Positions 18,289 to 27,816 of a stretch of 64,000 nucleotides of DNA are shown piece after piece. A model generated the notes under the pieces. The model searched no databases, was not told where the DNA came from, and saw nothing but the letters and a program-made list of their open reading frames with translations. Source of the DNA: Ruminiclostridium cellobioparum subsp. termitidis CT1112 (GTDB lineage Bacteria > Bacillota > Clostridia > Acetivibrionales > DSM-1351); contig NZ_AORV01000031.1 of NCBI RefSeq assembly GCF_000350485.1, positions 1-64,000 of the forward strand, read 5' to 3'. Position numbers and translations under genes: made by a program. The stretch's first letter is position 1; each line of letters opens with the position of its first letter.

Positions 18289-18523
18289 ATAGTGCTCCCG
18301 TACAAACATCAAAAAATGGATAGCTCACAAAGCACATGCTGAAATTTGTACGGCTCCTCACAAGTATTTTTGCTGTCGCAGCAAACTCAACCTCCTGTTT
18401 CGGGTTGCTGCTCAAATCGGCTTCCTGCCGATTTGCCAGCAAAATACTTGTGTTTCGCCTGCAATTTCAAGCATGTGCTTTTAATGGAGCTTCCATTTTT
18501 TGATGTTTCTCCTCGCGCACTAT
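18289..18523. repeat. Repeat family C, complete copy 1
   Basis: A 235-bp imperfect palindrome. ATAGTGC and ACATCAAAAAATGGA on the left recur reversed as TCCATTTTTTGATGT and GCACTAT on the right. Internally it also has AAGCACATGCT and CAAGTATTTT arms. The core carries a perfect 7-bp hairpin (18414-18420 with 18428-18434). A minus-strand ORF here is a by-product of the repeat. Confidence 0.75.
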
Positions 18524-18677
18524 TACCAGGAATTCATGATTTTAAATTGTCTCGCTTTTAGGAAGCTACCTCCTATGCATCCCCTACTGACCTATACTTC
18601 TCACGCATTTTGTTGTATTATAAAAAATAATGTTGAATTTGTCAGAACCAGCCACATTTGAAGCTGACTAACAAATA
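18453..18677. repeat. Direct repeat, unit 1
   Basis: About 225 bp beginning TTTCGCCTGCAATTTCAAGC and continuing past the end of repeat C1 to AAGCTGACTAACA. It recurs at 18726-18946 with roughly 85-90 per cent identity by eye. Confidence 0.7.
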
Positions 18678-18725
18678 ATCTTGACCCTTCAAATTCATTT
18701 TGAAGCTTGTACCATGTTTCATTTA

Positions 18726-18946
18726 TTTCGCCTGCAATTTCAAGCATGTGCTTTTAATGGAGCTTCCATTTTTTGATGTTTGTCCTCGCGCACTATTATC
18801 AGAAATTCATGATTTTAAATTGTCTCGCTTTGGGCAGCTACTCCTACGCATCCCTACTGACCTAAACTTCTCAAGCATTTTGTTGAATTATAAAAAGAAT
18901 ATTGAATTCGTCTCAGAACCAGCCGCATTTTAAGCTGATTAACACA
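18726..18946. repeat. Direct repeat, unit 2 (includes the right half of a family C element)
   Basis: Second copy of the preceding unit, ending 4 bp from the mgtC stop codon. It contains only the right arm of a family C palindrome, so it arose by duplication of C1 plus its flank rather than by a separate insertion. Confidence 0.7.
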
Positions 18947-18950
18947 TATG

Positions 18951-19643
18951 CTATTCCTCGTAGACGCGCCTTACATGCTCATGGCACAGGATGGCTTCTA
19001 TCAATTCAGCCATTGATACTTGACCCGAGATGTCAAGCGTGAAGCGGATTACCATTTCGCCGTCTATCTCACTGCTTACAAAATCGGTCCTTTTAATTTT
19101 GACACCCATTTCCTGGATTAAACCGGATAGTTCATTCACTTCTCCCTTTTTTATCCGGGTGTGAATAAACAGTCTGGCGTTTTTCTGCATTGTAATTTTC
19201 CCCTGGGTTTTCTTGATTACAACAAGTATCAGGAAGATTATTACAGTAGCGATTATGGCTCCTGAATAAAAACCTATACCTACGGCTATTCCCACACAGG
19301 ATACAGCCCATAGACTGGCTGCGGTTGTCAGACCTTTGACACTTATACCTTCTTTTATGATTGTGCCGGCACCAAGAAAGCCTATTCCGCTTATAACCTG
19401 GGCGCCAAGCCTGGCAGGGTCCACATTTACATGGGAGGAATAACGGTAATATATAAATTCAGAGGTTACCATCACAAGAGCAGAGCCCACACATACCAGT
19501 ATGTGGGTTCTGAGTCCGGCAGGCCTATGTACGTGTTCACGCTCAAAACCTATAATTCCGCCGAGTACACAGGCAGCTGCAAGCCTTAATATCATTGATA
19601 TATAAAAATCAGACTGGCTGACAATATAATTTATTAACCACAT
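18951..19643 (-). CDS. MgtC/SapB family membrane protein
   Basis: This 230-residue protein has an N-terminal MgtC domain: about four or five membrane segments, the GFEREHVHRPAGLRTHILVC signature near residues 33-52 and GAGTIIKEG around 95. A soluble ACT-like tail of about 75 residues follows. Family members are linked to Mg2+ limitation or membrane stress; the bacterial role outside pathogens is uncertain. Its neighbour is a P-type cation pump, so both may serve divalent-cation balance, but they are separated by repeats and need not be co-transcribed. Confidence 0.9.
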   Translation of the reverse strand: MWLINYIVSQSDFYISMILRLAAACVLGGIIGFEREHVHRPAGLRTHILVCVGSALVMVTSEFIYYRYSSHVNVDPARLGAQVISGIGFLGAGTIIKEGISVKGLTTAASLWAVSCVGIAVGIGFYSGAIIATVIIFLILVVIKKTQGKITMQKNARLFIHTRIKKGEVNELSGLIQEMGVKIKRTDFVSSEIDGEMVIRFTLDISGQVSMAELIEAILCHEHVRRVYEE

Positions 19644-19740
19644 CGAATACCGCCGTTTCTGCCACAGTTAAAGGCCGATTAATTTTTATGATGTTATTAT
19701 TATATATCAACCTGGAAAATTAATGTAGTTTTTTAAACGG

Positions 19741-19779
19741 AAAAAGCTATGTAGTTACTACAGCCTACATAGCTTTTCC
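19741..19779 (-). terminator. Terminator downstream of spoIIR
   Basis: AAAAAGCTATGTAG (19741-19754) pairs with CTACATAGCTTTT (19765-19777). On the minus strand the stem is followed by a T-rich run. Confidence 0.6.
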
Positions 19780-19811
19780 GCTTAAGGAAGATTCAATTAC
19801 ATTGCATCAGT

Positions 19812-20531
19812 TTATTTGAACATTTTATTTACTGCACCTGTTACCTTAACTTTAGATCCCTCAAAAAGTTCCACAACCTTGAACTTTATTTTAACGGGAA
19901 TATCTTCACTGCTGTCTGACGTTGTAATCAGCTTGAACTCTTCAGCAGACAGAGAAGTCTTTAAATCCTGCTTTACCGAATCGGGTATGGTCCCGTGGGT
20001 TGCATCTATAAAACACAGCGGCGGGAACAGCACACACCACCAGTTGGCACCGGCACCGTCTCCTATAACGACTTTCAGTGCCTGGTACTCTCCTGCCGGA
20101 AGCGCTATATCACCATATGTCTTTGTCGGAAAAGAATAGTTTCCCATGGATGCCTTGACACCATAGCTGCTATTATTCTCTTTAATAATTTTTGAGGATA
20201 CCTGTTCAATATTTTCCAGGTTGGCGTTTATTATTGCCCTGGTTTCATTAATATCCTTCGAATTTGCCAGCTTGTCCTTCATAAACTCTATAATGGCATC
20301 CCGGACTTTCAGCTTTAAGGCCTGATCCGGAGCGGAATCACTATTGGCAACCACATGAAGTCTGACTAAATTTTGCGAAAGCCCTGCATTTACATCTTCG
20401 GCGTAAGTGTATGAAATTATCCATGCCGCAAGAACTACCAAAAGAAGCACGGCTATGGATATTTTAATGATGTTTGCCATCTTCTGGCCGGTGGTAGTTA
20501 CTGGTTTTAAATATAAAAGTCCCTTACTCAT
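19812..20531 (-). CDS. spoIIR: Stage II sporulation protein R
   Basis: This 239-residue secreted or membrane-tethered signal protein is made in the forespore. In Bacillus it triggers SpoIIGA to process pro-sigma-E in the mother cell. One membrane segment lies near residues 22-42. The conserved SpoIIR core follows: NLVRLHVVANSDSAPDQALK at about 56-75, LKVRDAI, and GGEYQAL/NWWCVLFPPLCF-like segments toward 150-175. GGAGGGG is 6 nt before the ATG. A promoter matching the sigma-F pattern lies upstream, fitting the expected forespore expression. Confidence 0.95.
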   Translation of the reverse strand: MSKGLLYLKPVTTTGQKMANIIKISIAVLLLVVLAAWIISYTYAEDVNAGLSQNLVRLHVVANSDSAPDQALKLKVRDAIIEFMKDKLANSKDINETRAIINANLENIEQVSSKIIKENNSSYGVKASMGNYSFPTKTYGDIALPAGEYQALKVVIGDGAGANWWCVLFPPLCFIDATHGTIPDSVKQDLKTSLSAEEFKLITTSDSSEDIPVKIKFKVVELFEGSKVKVTGAVNKMFK

Positions 20532-20669
20532 AATTTTCCCCTCCTGTTGCGATTTTCACCGGTGATATTACCGTTGAGCATCGCCGTCCCCAATTCATTG
20601 ATCAAATATTCGTTTATATTCAATCAGTTTTTATTCCTATCAATATTTAGTAAATAAGGTTTCATGTAT

Positions 20670-20699
20670 AATTATTGTCAGTAATACGATTTTTTATAC
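20670..20699 (-). promoter_or_regulatory. Predicted sigma-F promoter of spoIIR
   Basis: On the minus strand -35 GTATA (20695-20699), 15-bp spacer, -10 GACAATAATT (20670-20679). This fits the sigma-F consensus GYATA / GGNNANANT with one mismatch, about 140 nt ahead of the start codon. Confidence 0.6.
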
Positions 20700-20790
20700 A
20701 ATTTATGAACTTTTTAATTCAGGGCCATATCCATGGGATAATTTTGGTGGACCCTACAATTTATGACTGTAATGACGCACATTTTGACAT

Positions 20791-20833
20791 AAAAAACGAT
20801 CAGGCGGCCCTGGAAGCCGCCTGATCGTTTTTT
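20791..20833 (-). terminator. Strong terminator after pyrG
   Basis: An 18-bp perfect stem, AAAAAACGATCAGGCGGC (20791-20808) with its complement at 20816-20833, and a 7-nt loop. It is bidirectional, flanked by A and T runs. Confidence 0.92.
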
Positions 20834-20850
20834 ATTGAAAATTATTAAAT

Positions 20851-22593
<1,743 letters not shown>

Positions 22594-22680
22594 AGTCAGA
22601 TTTATTTTGAGCTAATTTCTACAAATTTAAATCACTAATTTAAGACAATTTTTCTAAAATTGCAGTGTGCTTCAACATTA

Positions 22681-22704
22681 AAAAAGAGGGGACTATCCCC
22701 TCTT
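22681..22704 (-). terminator. Terminator after the 29-codon ORF
   Basis: AAAAGAGGGGA pairs with TCCCCTCTT around a 3-nt loop. On the minus strand it is followed by five T. The TAG stop of the short ORF lies in its loop. Confidence 0.8.
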
Positions 22705-22782
22705 ATAATCAGCTATTGAAACAGGCTTTTTTCTATATTTATCTAATGGCAATTCCTTTAAAATAAATAAGTGATTTTCCAT
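22693..22782 (-). CDS. 29-residue small protein, unrecognised
   Basis: A compact gene too short for usual ORF lists. On the minus strand GGAGATAAAAAT leads to an ATG at 22780-22782. The product starts MENHLFILKELPLDKYRKK, ends SIADYKRG, and stops inside a terminator hairpin. A promoter-like pair sits just ahead. The peptide is charged, has no membrane segment or Cys, and I know no family for it. It could be a small regulatory protein or a leader peptide. Confidence 0.45.
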   Translation of the reverse strand: MENHLFILKELPLDKYRKKPVSIADYKRG

Positions 22783-22801
22783 ATTTTTATCTCCATAGAT
22801 T

Positions 22802-22831
22802 ATTATACCTTAAAATATCTGAAAGCATCAA
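22802..22831 (-). promoter_or_regulatory. Predicted promoter of the 29-codon ORF
   Basis: -35 TTGATG (22826-22831), 18-bp spacer, -10 TATAAT (22802-22807). The -35 overlaps the TGA stop of the vanZ-like gene. Confidence 0.5.
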
Positions 22832-23304
22832 GTACTTTGTTTATTTAACCGTCTACTATTTTTACCCAAACGGCAGTGCTTTACAAGAGTAAAAATTCCT
22901 ATTCCCACACAGGCTCCAAGGCTGTCTATCAGCACATCCAGAGGCTGTCCGCTCCTGCCGGCCACAAAAAGCTGGTGGATCTCATCACTCGCGGCATACA
23001 AGACACATATGCCAAGTGCTGCGGCAAGGCCTTTCACTCCCCTGATACCGCTTTGGCGAACCGCATTGGAGGCCAGAACCGCCAGGAGCATATAAGCACT
23101 GAAATGTGCTCCTTTCCTGACCAGATGGTTTAATCTTCCCGAATCCGTTTGCACAATTTTCTCCAGGGTCTTTTGTATCAGACCTGTTATGCCAAGGCTC
23201 AGGCCGTTTGAATCCTCGGCCACCTGCGAAGACAGCCTGAATATTATCAGCATCCAGAGGAAAACCAATACCCATGAAATTGTTATTATAAACTTTTTAT
23301 TCAT
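22828..23304 (-). CDS. VanZ-family membrane protein
   Basis: This 158-residue protein (from the ATG at 23304) has four hydrophobic segments and the VanZ pattern: RKGAHFSAYMLLAVL in the second segment and SDEIHQLFVAGRSGQPLDVLIDSLG near the end. The family includes teicoplanin-resistance VanZ, but most chromosomal members have no known activity. The ORF can be extended 15 codons, but that stretch lies over a terminator hairpin, so the shorter start is preferred. Confidence 0.85.
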   Translation of the reverse strand: MNKKFIITISWVLVFLWMLIIFRLSSQVAEDSNGLSLGITGLIQKTLEKIVQTDSGRLNHLVRKGAHFSAYMLLAVLASNAVRQSGIRGVKGLAAALGICVLYAASDEIHQLFVAGRSGQPLDVLIDSLGACVGIGIFTLVKHCRLGKNSRRLNKQST

Positions 23305-23326
23305 TATGCCGTATACCCCGTTAAAT

Positions 23327-23357
23327 AAAAAACATATGATAAAAATCATATGTTTTT
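23327..23357 (-). terminator. Terminator after the small membrane protein gene
   Basis: AAACATATGAT (to 23340) pairs with ATCATATGTTT (from 23345) around a 4-nt loop, with T-runs on both strands. Confidence 0.8.
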
Positions 23358-23410
23358 ATTATAGCACATTTAACTGTCAATTAATAAAATAAGTTGCTTT
23401 TTAATTCATT

Positions 23411-23893
23411 CTATTTTTCAAGCATATATTTATTGTACATTTCTTTAAATTTTTCAATATCTTCACTTGTAAACTTATCCAAAGCCATCTTCTGGGCTTT
23501 TTCCTTTTCCTCTTCAGTGAAGCCGCCTGCCAGCATATCCTTCAATTCCTTAATGTCACCGGTCGAGAATTTCGACATGACTATTGCAGCCGCAGTCATT
23601 TTATCCTGTGCCGTAATTTTTTTCTTTACTTCATTCAGCTTTTCAGCCGATAATGGGTTTTTTTGTTCGTCGTCGGCTTTTGCCGTTCCGGTACCTGAAC
23701 CCTCTGAAGCAGCGGGAGATTTCGAAACATCTCCATCCATATCTCCCAGTTCCGGACCAATGTCCTCCAGCAGGGAAATACCTTCATCTATGGTCTCATC
23801 AACTATTTTATTCCCGATATAGTACAGCCCTGCAAAAATACCCAGAGCTGCTGCAAGCAGAATTACCAGAGTTACCGCAATAATTTTTTTCAT
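23411..23893 (-). CDS. Hypothetical single-pass membrane protein
   Basis: The product has 160 residues. A membrane anchor spans about residues 4-24, followed by an acidic, Gly/Ser-rich linker (about 45-80). A charged helical C-terminal half contains two similar segments ending MSKFSTGDIKELKDML and LDKFTSEDIEKFKEMY. The internal repeat suggests a duplicated helical hairpin. No function is known to me. It lies between the EPS operon end and vanZ, with its own terminator. Confidence 0.75.
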   Translation of the reverse strand: MKKIIAVTLVILLAAALGIFAGLYYIGNKIVDETIDEGISLLEDIGPELGDMDGDVSKSPAASEGSGTGTAKADDEQKNPLSAEKLNEVKKKITAQDKMTAAAIVMSKFSTGDIKELKDMLAGGFTEEEKEKAQKMALDKFTSEDIEKFKEMYNKYMLEK

Positions 23894-23950
23894 ACCTTAC
23901 CTTTTTCTTTTTCTGCGAGATTTTATTTATTAATATTATAGCATATATTC

Positions 23951-23992
23951 AAAGTCAATTACTATCGGCTTTCAGCCGTAATTGACTTTGGT
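23951..23992. repeat. Dispersed hairpin repeat D, copy 1
   Basis: AAAGTCAATTAC on the left and GTAATTGACTTT on the right enclose CGGCTTTCAGCCG. The same motif recurs at 38465-38520. Here it lies just beyond the last gene of the EPS operon, where it may act as a 3' stabiliser or terminator. Confidence 0.6.
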
Positions 23993-24027
23993 AATTTATC
24001 AGCGTATGCCCGTCAGACTACCTTGTA

Positions 24028-24696
24028 TCAGAACGCCTTGCTGTCTCCCAGCAGTACTGGAATGGTTCTCAATATTATTTTAAGGTCGTACAGAAGACAT
24101 CTTTCACGTATATATTTCAAGTCCATCCTGCACATGTCCTCAAAGCCTATGCTGTTCCTTCCGCTTACCTGCCACAAGCCTGTGAGTCCGGGTCTTACCG
24201 ACAACCTCAGATTGTGCCAGCTTTCATACTGCTGCACTTCCTTCTCGATAGGGGGTCTCGGGCCCACAAAGCTCATATCCCCCTTCAATATGTTTATCAG
24301 CTGCGGAAGTTCATCTATGCTTGTTTTTCTGATTACCCTGCCCACTCTTGTAACCCTGGGATCATTCCTCACTTTGAATACAAAGCCGCTCACCTGGTTC
24401 CTGTCCTCCAGCTCAACTAATTTTGTTTCGGCATCGGCAACCATTGACCTGAATTTATAGATTTCAAACACCCGGCCTTTGAAGCCATTCCTTTTCTGTC
24501 TGAATAAAACAGGCCCTCCCGAATCCAGCTTGATAAATACCGCAACAGTGAGGAAAACAGATGAAAGAAGGACAAGTGCCGTAAATGAGACAATAATATC
24601 AAAGCTCCGCTTTAAAAGCTCATAATAAAAGGGCACATTATCAAACAATGCCCTTTTCTCAACAATATTTTCAATTGTAAACTTATTATTTTTCAT
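24028..24696 (-). CDS. Priming sugar transferase (polyprenyl-phosphate glycosyl-1-phosphate transferase, EpsL/WcaJ C-domain type)
   Basis: This 222-residue membrane enzyme transfers the first sugar-1-phosphate onto undecaprenyl phosphate to start EPS repeat-unit synthesis. One membrane segment lies at about residues 33-55. The PF02397 signatures follow: PVLFRQKRNG, FEIYKFRSMV, TSIDELPQLINILKGDMSFV and GPRPP, then GLTGLWQVSGRN. It has the short form without the N-terminal PssA-type domains. It is the last gene of the EPS operon, 41 nt after the phosphatase. Confidence 0.94.
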   Translation of the reverse strand: MKNNKFTIENIVEKRALFDNVPFYYELLKRSFDIIVSFTALVLLSSVFLTVAVFIKLDSGGPVLFRQKRNGFKGRVFEIYKFRSMVADAETKLVELEDRNQVSGFVFKVRNDPRVTRVGRVIRKTSIDELPQLINILKGDMSFVGPRPPIEKEVQQYESWHNLRLSVRPGLTGLWQVSGRNSIGFEDMCRMDLKYIRERCLLYDLKIILRTIPVLLGDSKAF

Positions 24697-24737
24697 ATTT
24701 TGTTTTTCCTTTCAAACAGAAGTGCCTGTTCCAGCTG

Positions 24738-25511
24738 CTAGTTTTGAAGCAAAGCTGCGCCGGAATTTCTCCAGTCGTAAGGCTTGCTCATATTTGGAAT
24801 AAAAACATTATCGTGGTTTTCATCCAAAATCTTTTCCGCATTGCTGTGAAACAGCATAACTGCAGTCTCCTTGCCTGCCCAGCGCACCACGGTACTGTAC
24901 GCCTCCAGATACCACTTTGAATAATCCTCGGCACAGTGGGCATTTGAGGCAACCATATCAACCAGCCTCATCCGGATAAGCTTCTTTGTGTATTCCTTTA
25001 CTTTTCTCCCGTAAACACCGAGGATGCTGGCCGCATCCACCTGTATATACGAACCTGCCTTAATGAGAGAAACAACACTTCCAAAGTCCCTCAAAAGACT
25101 TCTGTTCCTTTCGATATGCGCAATTACCGGAACAATTTTATGTAAATTCAACTCATAAACACTTTCTACACACTTCTCAGGTGATACCCGGTACGGAAAT
25201 TCAAAGAGCATTAGTCCTGATTTGTTCAGGCCGGACTTTACCCGGTTTATAAAATGGAAATTTTCCCCCTGTTCAACATATATTTCGTAAGCAAGTTTGA
25301 TATCCACATCATAAGCCTTTGCCCTGTACAGGAGCTCCTGATAATTATTTTCAACCCGCTCAAGCTCGTATACTGTTTCATGGAAATGAGGAGTTGCAAC
25401 AATTGTCCGTATTCCTATACTATCGGCTTCCTTAAGCATTTCCACCGACTGTTCCAGGCTTGAAGGGCCATCATCAACACCAAAAATTATATGACTATGC
25501 ACGTCAATCAT
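24738..25511 (-). CDS. CpsB/YwqE-type PHP-family tyrosine-protein phosphatase
   Basis: This manganese-dependent phosphatase (257 residues) should reverse tyrosine phosphorylation of the CpsD-like kinase at 42127-42834 and so tune chain length. PHP metal motifs are MIDVHSHIIFGVDDGP at the N-terminus, TIVATPHFH near 40 and a late SNAHC. The ATG at 25511 is chosen because AAAGGA lies 10 nt before it; two upstream starts overlap or precede that site. Kinase and phosphatase bracket the operon from opposite ends. Confidence 0.92.
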   Translation of the reverse strand: MIDVHSHIIFGVDDGPSSLEQSVEMLKEADSIGIRTIVATPHFHETVYELERVENNYQELLYRAKAYDVDIKLAYEIYVEQGENFHFINRVKSGLNKSGLMLFEFPYRVSPEKCVESVYELNLHKIVPVIAHIERNRSLLRDFGSVVSLIKAGSYIQVDAASILGVYGRKVKEYTKKLIRMRLVDMVASNAHCAEDYSKWYLEAYSTVVRWAGKETAVMLFHSNAEKILDENHDNVFIPNMSKPYDWRNSGAALLQN

Positions 25512-25607
25512 TAATACCATATCCTTTCGCATTTAACATATCTCAAAATTGATTTTTACAGATAAATTTTATAAATCCGGGCATTTAAGCACTCACACTG
25601 CGGCTGT

Positions 25608-27299
25608 TCAATCAGGCTTTCTAAATTCTTCAGCCAGTCTGCCGTCCTTCAGCTTAAAGATCCGTGAGCAGATACTTAATGCACCCGGCCTGTGGGTTAT
25701 AACTATACAGGTTCTCCCCGGCTGCATATCACGTATACTTTGAAGCACCTTCCTCTCGGAATTTATATCCAGTGAGGAGGTGGCTTCATCCAGTATCAAA
25801 ACGGGGCTCTTTTTCAGCATTGCACGGGCTATGGCAATCCTTTGGGCCTGCCCCTCCGACAACCCCAAACCCTTCTCTCCTATTACGGTAGCCAGCCCTT
25901 CGGGCAGCTCACTTATGAAATCCAGAGCACAGGAGGCTTGCAGGGCACATTCCATCTGTTCCCTTGTGGCTCCGGGCCAACCTGCCGTCAAATTTTCGGC
26001 AATAGTCCCGCTGAAAAGTGTATTGCCCTGCGGAACATATGACACATACTCCCGGGCAGCCGCGGAAATGCTTATCCTCTGCCCGTTCAAGTCCACAAAC
26101 GCAGCCTCTCCCGCATCCGGCCTTACCAGTGACAATATCACTCTTATAAAAGTCGTCTTGCCCTCTCCGGAGGGTCCCACCAGTCCCACTATCTCCCCGG
26201 GATTAATACTGACCGATACATTTTTTAATACGGGTTTATTCCCCTGATAGGAATAAGTGACATCCTTAAAGACAATCCCCAACGCGGTACAGCCCGGCAG
26301 CTTTTTAACCTCTGCAGCTTCCATGGGAAGCTCCTCAAGCTCCATGAGCCTGGAAGCCGAGCCTATGGCCGCAATAACCTGCGGAAGTGTGCCCGACAGT
26401 CCGATGAACGGTCCCTGGACCTGTTGAACCAGCTGTAAAAAAGCAGTTAAAGTACCAAAGGTAGCTGCTCCGATACTTAATTTATATGCCCCCCAGCAAA
26501 AAGCAGAAAAGTAGCCTGCCCAGTACCCGAAGCCCAGCACCGTTCCTGCCGCCACACCGGTGCGGTTCCGCCGGATGACCCAATGCATTCTGTTTGTATG
26601 AAGATCACCTATTTTCTCTAGGCTTTTATTCTCCATACAGAATGTCTTTACAACCAGAATATTTTCAATTGCTTCCTGAATAAAAGATTTGTAGGCGCTT
26701 TCGGTCTCCTGAACTTTTATATGAATGTCCTTCAGCTTCTTGCCCAAAATTTTGCTGAGGAGGACTGTAACCGGCCCCAGTATGAAGGCTAAAAAGGCCA
26801 GGGCAGGTTCATATACAAGCAATGTTGCAAATGCGGCCGCCAATTGGAATCCCAGCGAGATTATGCCCGGAAGAGTGCTTATTACGCAGACCGCAACATT
26901 GCCCACGTCACTCGACAATCTGGTCAATACATCTCCGCTGTGATATCTGGTCAGCTCAAGCCACCGTGTGGAAACCACCCTGCTGAAAAGCGCCTGCCTC
27001 ATACTGTTTGACAGCTGTTCCTGGGTCCTGGCGGTTATCATGGATGTAAAGGCTCTGACTGCCAGGTTTGCAATTACAATACCTCCAAAAAGTGCGGCAA
27101 AAAGAACTGTTCTGGATAAAATCCCGGCTACGGCAGTATCAATTACATTTTTTGAGAGTATTGCAACCAGTACGCCACTGAGAGCACTGATTGTATTAAG
27201 AAAAATTATTAATATTATACTGCCGGTAAAATTTTTTGATTTTCGCACAATCCATGCGATATACTCCAATAATTTTGTAAATTCCTTATGTATTCTCAA
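25608..27299 (-). CDS. ABC transporter, fused membrane and ATPase domains (peptide/lipid exporter type)
   Basis: This 563-residue half-transporter has six membrane segments in residues ~25-315 and an ATPase domain with Walker A GPSGEGKT at 375-382, signature LSEGQAQR and Walker B VLILDEA. There is no N-terminal C39 peptidase, so leader removal needs another enzyme, plausibly the S24/S26 protein encoded just upstream. The start is TTG at 27299 with AGAAGGTG ahead. It belongs to the peptide cassette and probably exports the modified peptide, although lipid-linked saccharide export cannot be excluded in an EPS operon. Confidence 0.88.
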   Translation of the reverse strand: MRIHKEFTKLLEYIAWIVRKSKNFTGSIILIIFLNTISALSGVLVAILSKNVIDTAVAGILSRTVLFAALFGGIVIANLAVRAFTSMITARTQEQLSNSMRQALFSRVVSTRWLELTRYHSGDVLTRLSSDVGNVAVCVISTLPGIISLGFQLAAAFATLLVYEPALAFLAFILGPVTVLLSKILGKKLKDIHIKVQETESAYKSFIQEAIENILVVKTFCMENKSLEKIGDLHTNRMHWVIRRNRTGVAAGTVLGFGYWAGYFSAFCWGAYKLSIGAATFGTLTAFLQLVQQVQGPFIGLSGTLPQVIAAIGSASRLMELEELPMEAAEVKKLPGCTALGIVFKDVTYSYQGNKPVLKNVSVSINPGEIVGLVGPSGEGKTTFIRVILSLVRPDAGEAAFVDLNGQRISISAAAREYVSYVPQGNTLFSGTIAENLTAGWPGATREQMECALQASCALDFISELPEGLATVIGEKGLGLSEGQAQRIAIARAMLKKSPVLILDEATSSLDINSERKVLQSIRDMQPGRTCIVITHRPGALSICSRIFKLKDGRLAEEFRKPD

Positions 27300-27319
27300 T
27301 TTTACACCTTCTGCTTTTT

Positions 27320-27363
27320 ACCTTCTTTTTACCTTCTTTTTACCTTCTTTTTACCTTCTTTTT
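27320..27363. repeat. Four perfect 11-bp tandem repeats
   Basis: ACCTTCTTTTT occurs four times in tandem (27320, 27331, 27342, 27353). On the minus strand each unit reads AAAAAGAAGGT and offers a weak ribosome-binding motif. The array encodes the Lys/Arg tail of the S24/S26 protein and leads into the ABC gene. Confidence 0.9.
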
Positions 27364-27816
27364 TATATTTCCTAAAATTCTTATAACCCTGAGAATATAC
27401 CGGCGGACAGGTATGATATTCAGCCAGGCCAATGCTAAAAGCTTAAATACCGGCTGATCACAGCTGATATCACGCCCATTCCGCCTCACCGACCCGGCCT
27501 TTGCCAGCAGCTGTTCCGGGAATACCGGTCCTTCAATCCAGCTCTGGGCATCGCCTATCATAAAGAAGGTATTAGCTTTTTTTCGCTGCACCCTGTGTAA
27601 AACATATTCTCCCGTAACCCGGCGAACCAGCACTATATCGCCTTTTTCAACAGCCTTGAAGTTGGTTCCCACAAGTTCCACACAGTCCCTTTCTTCCCGC
27701 AGAAATGGGTACATGCTCATTCCGGTTACTGTTATCCGGACTTTACTGCCCATTTGAATGAGCTCCTGTACAACAGGGAATATTTCTCCGGCTTTGACTT
27801 TCAGTGTTTCACACAT
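27340..27816 (-). CDS. S24/S26 (signal peptidase-like) family protein
   Basis: The 158-residue protein has the nucleophile motif TGMSMYPFL (Ser34), the strand KGDIVLVRR, and LHRV with His74 where bacterial signal peptidase I has Lys. This is the Ser-His arrangement of archaeal/ER-type signal peptidases and SipW. A GDAQSW segment matches box D/E. A hydrophobic stretch near 127-140 and a basic tail KKKVKRR may hold it at the membrane. Its first codons overlap the kinase gene end by 16 nt. It is a good candidate for leader cleavage of the precursors. No experiment is known to me. Confidence 0.85.
   Translation of the reverse strand: MCETLKVKAGEIFPVVQELIQMGSKVRITVTGMSMYPFLREERDCVELVGTNFKAVEKGDIVLVRRVTGEYVLHRVQRKKANTFFMIGDAQSWIEGPVFPEQLLAKAGSVRRNGRDISCDQPVFKLLALAWLNIIPVRRYILRVIRILGNIKKKVKRR

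Noticed and set aside
18221-18442. ORF reading LANRQEADLSSNP
   Set aside because: It lies inside palindromic repeat C1, and a similar ORF appears in C2 (52682-52927). The similarity comes from the repeat core, not from a conserved protein.
27320-27363. CRISPR-like array
   Set aside because: The units are contiguous 11-bp tandem repeats with no spacers.
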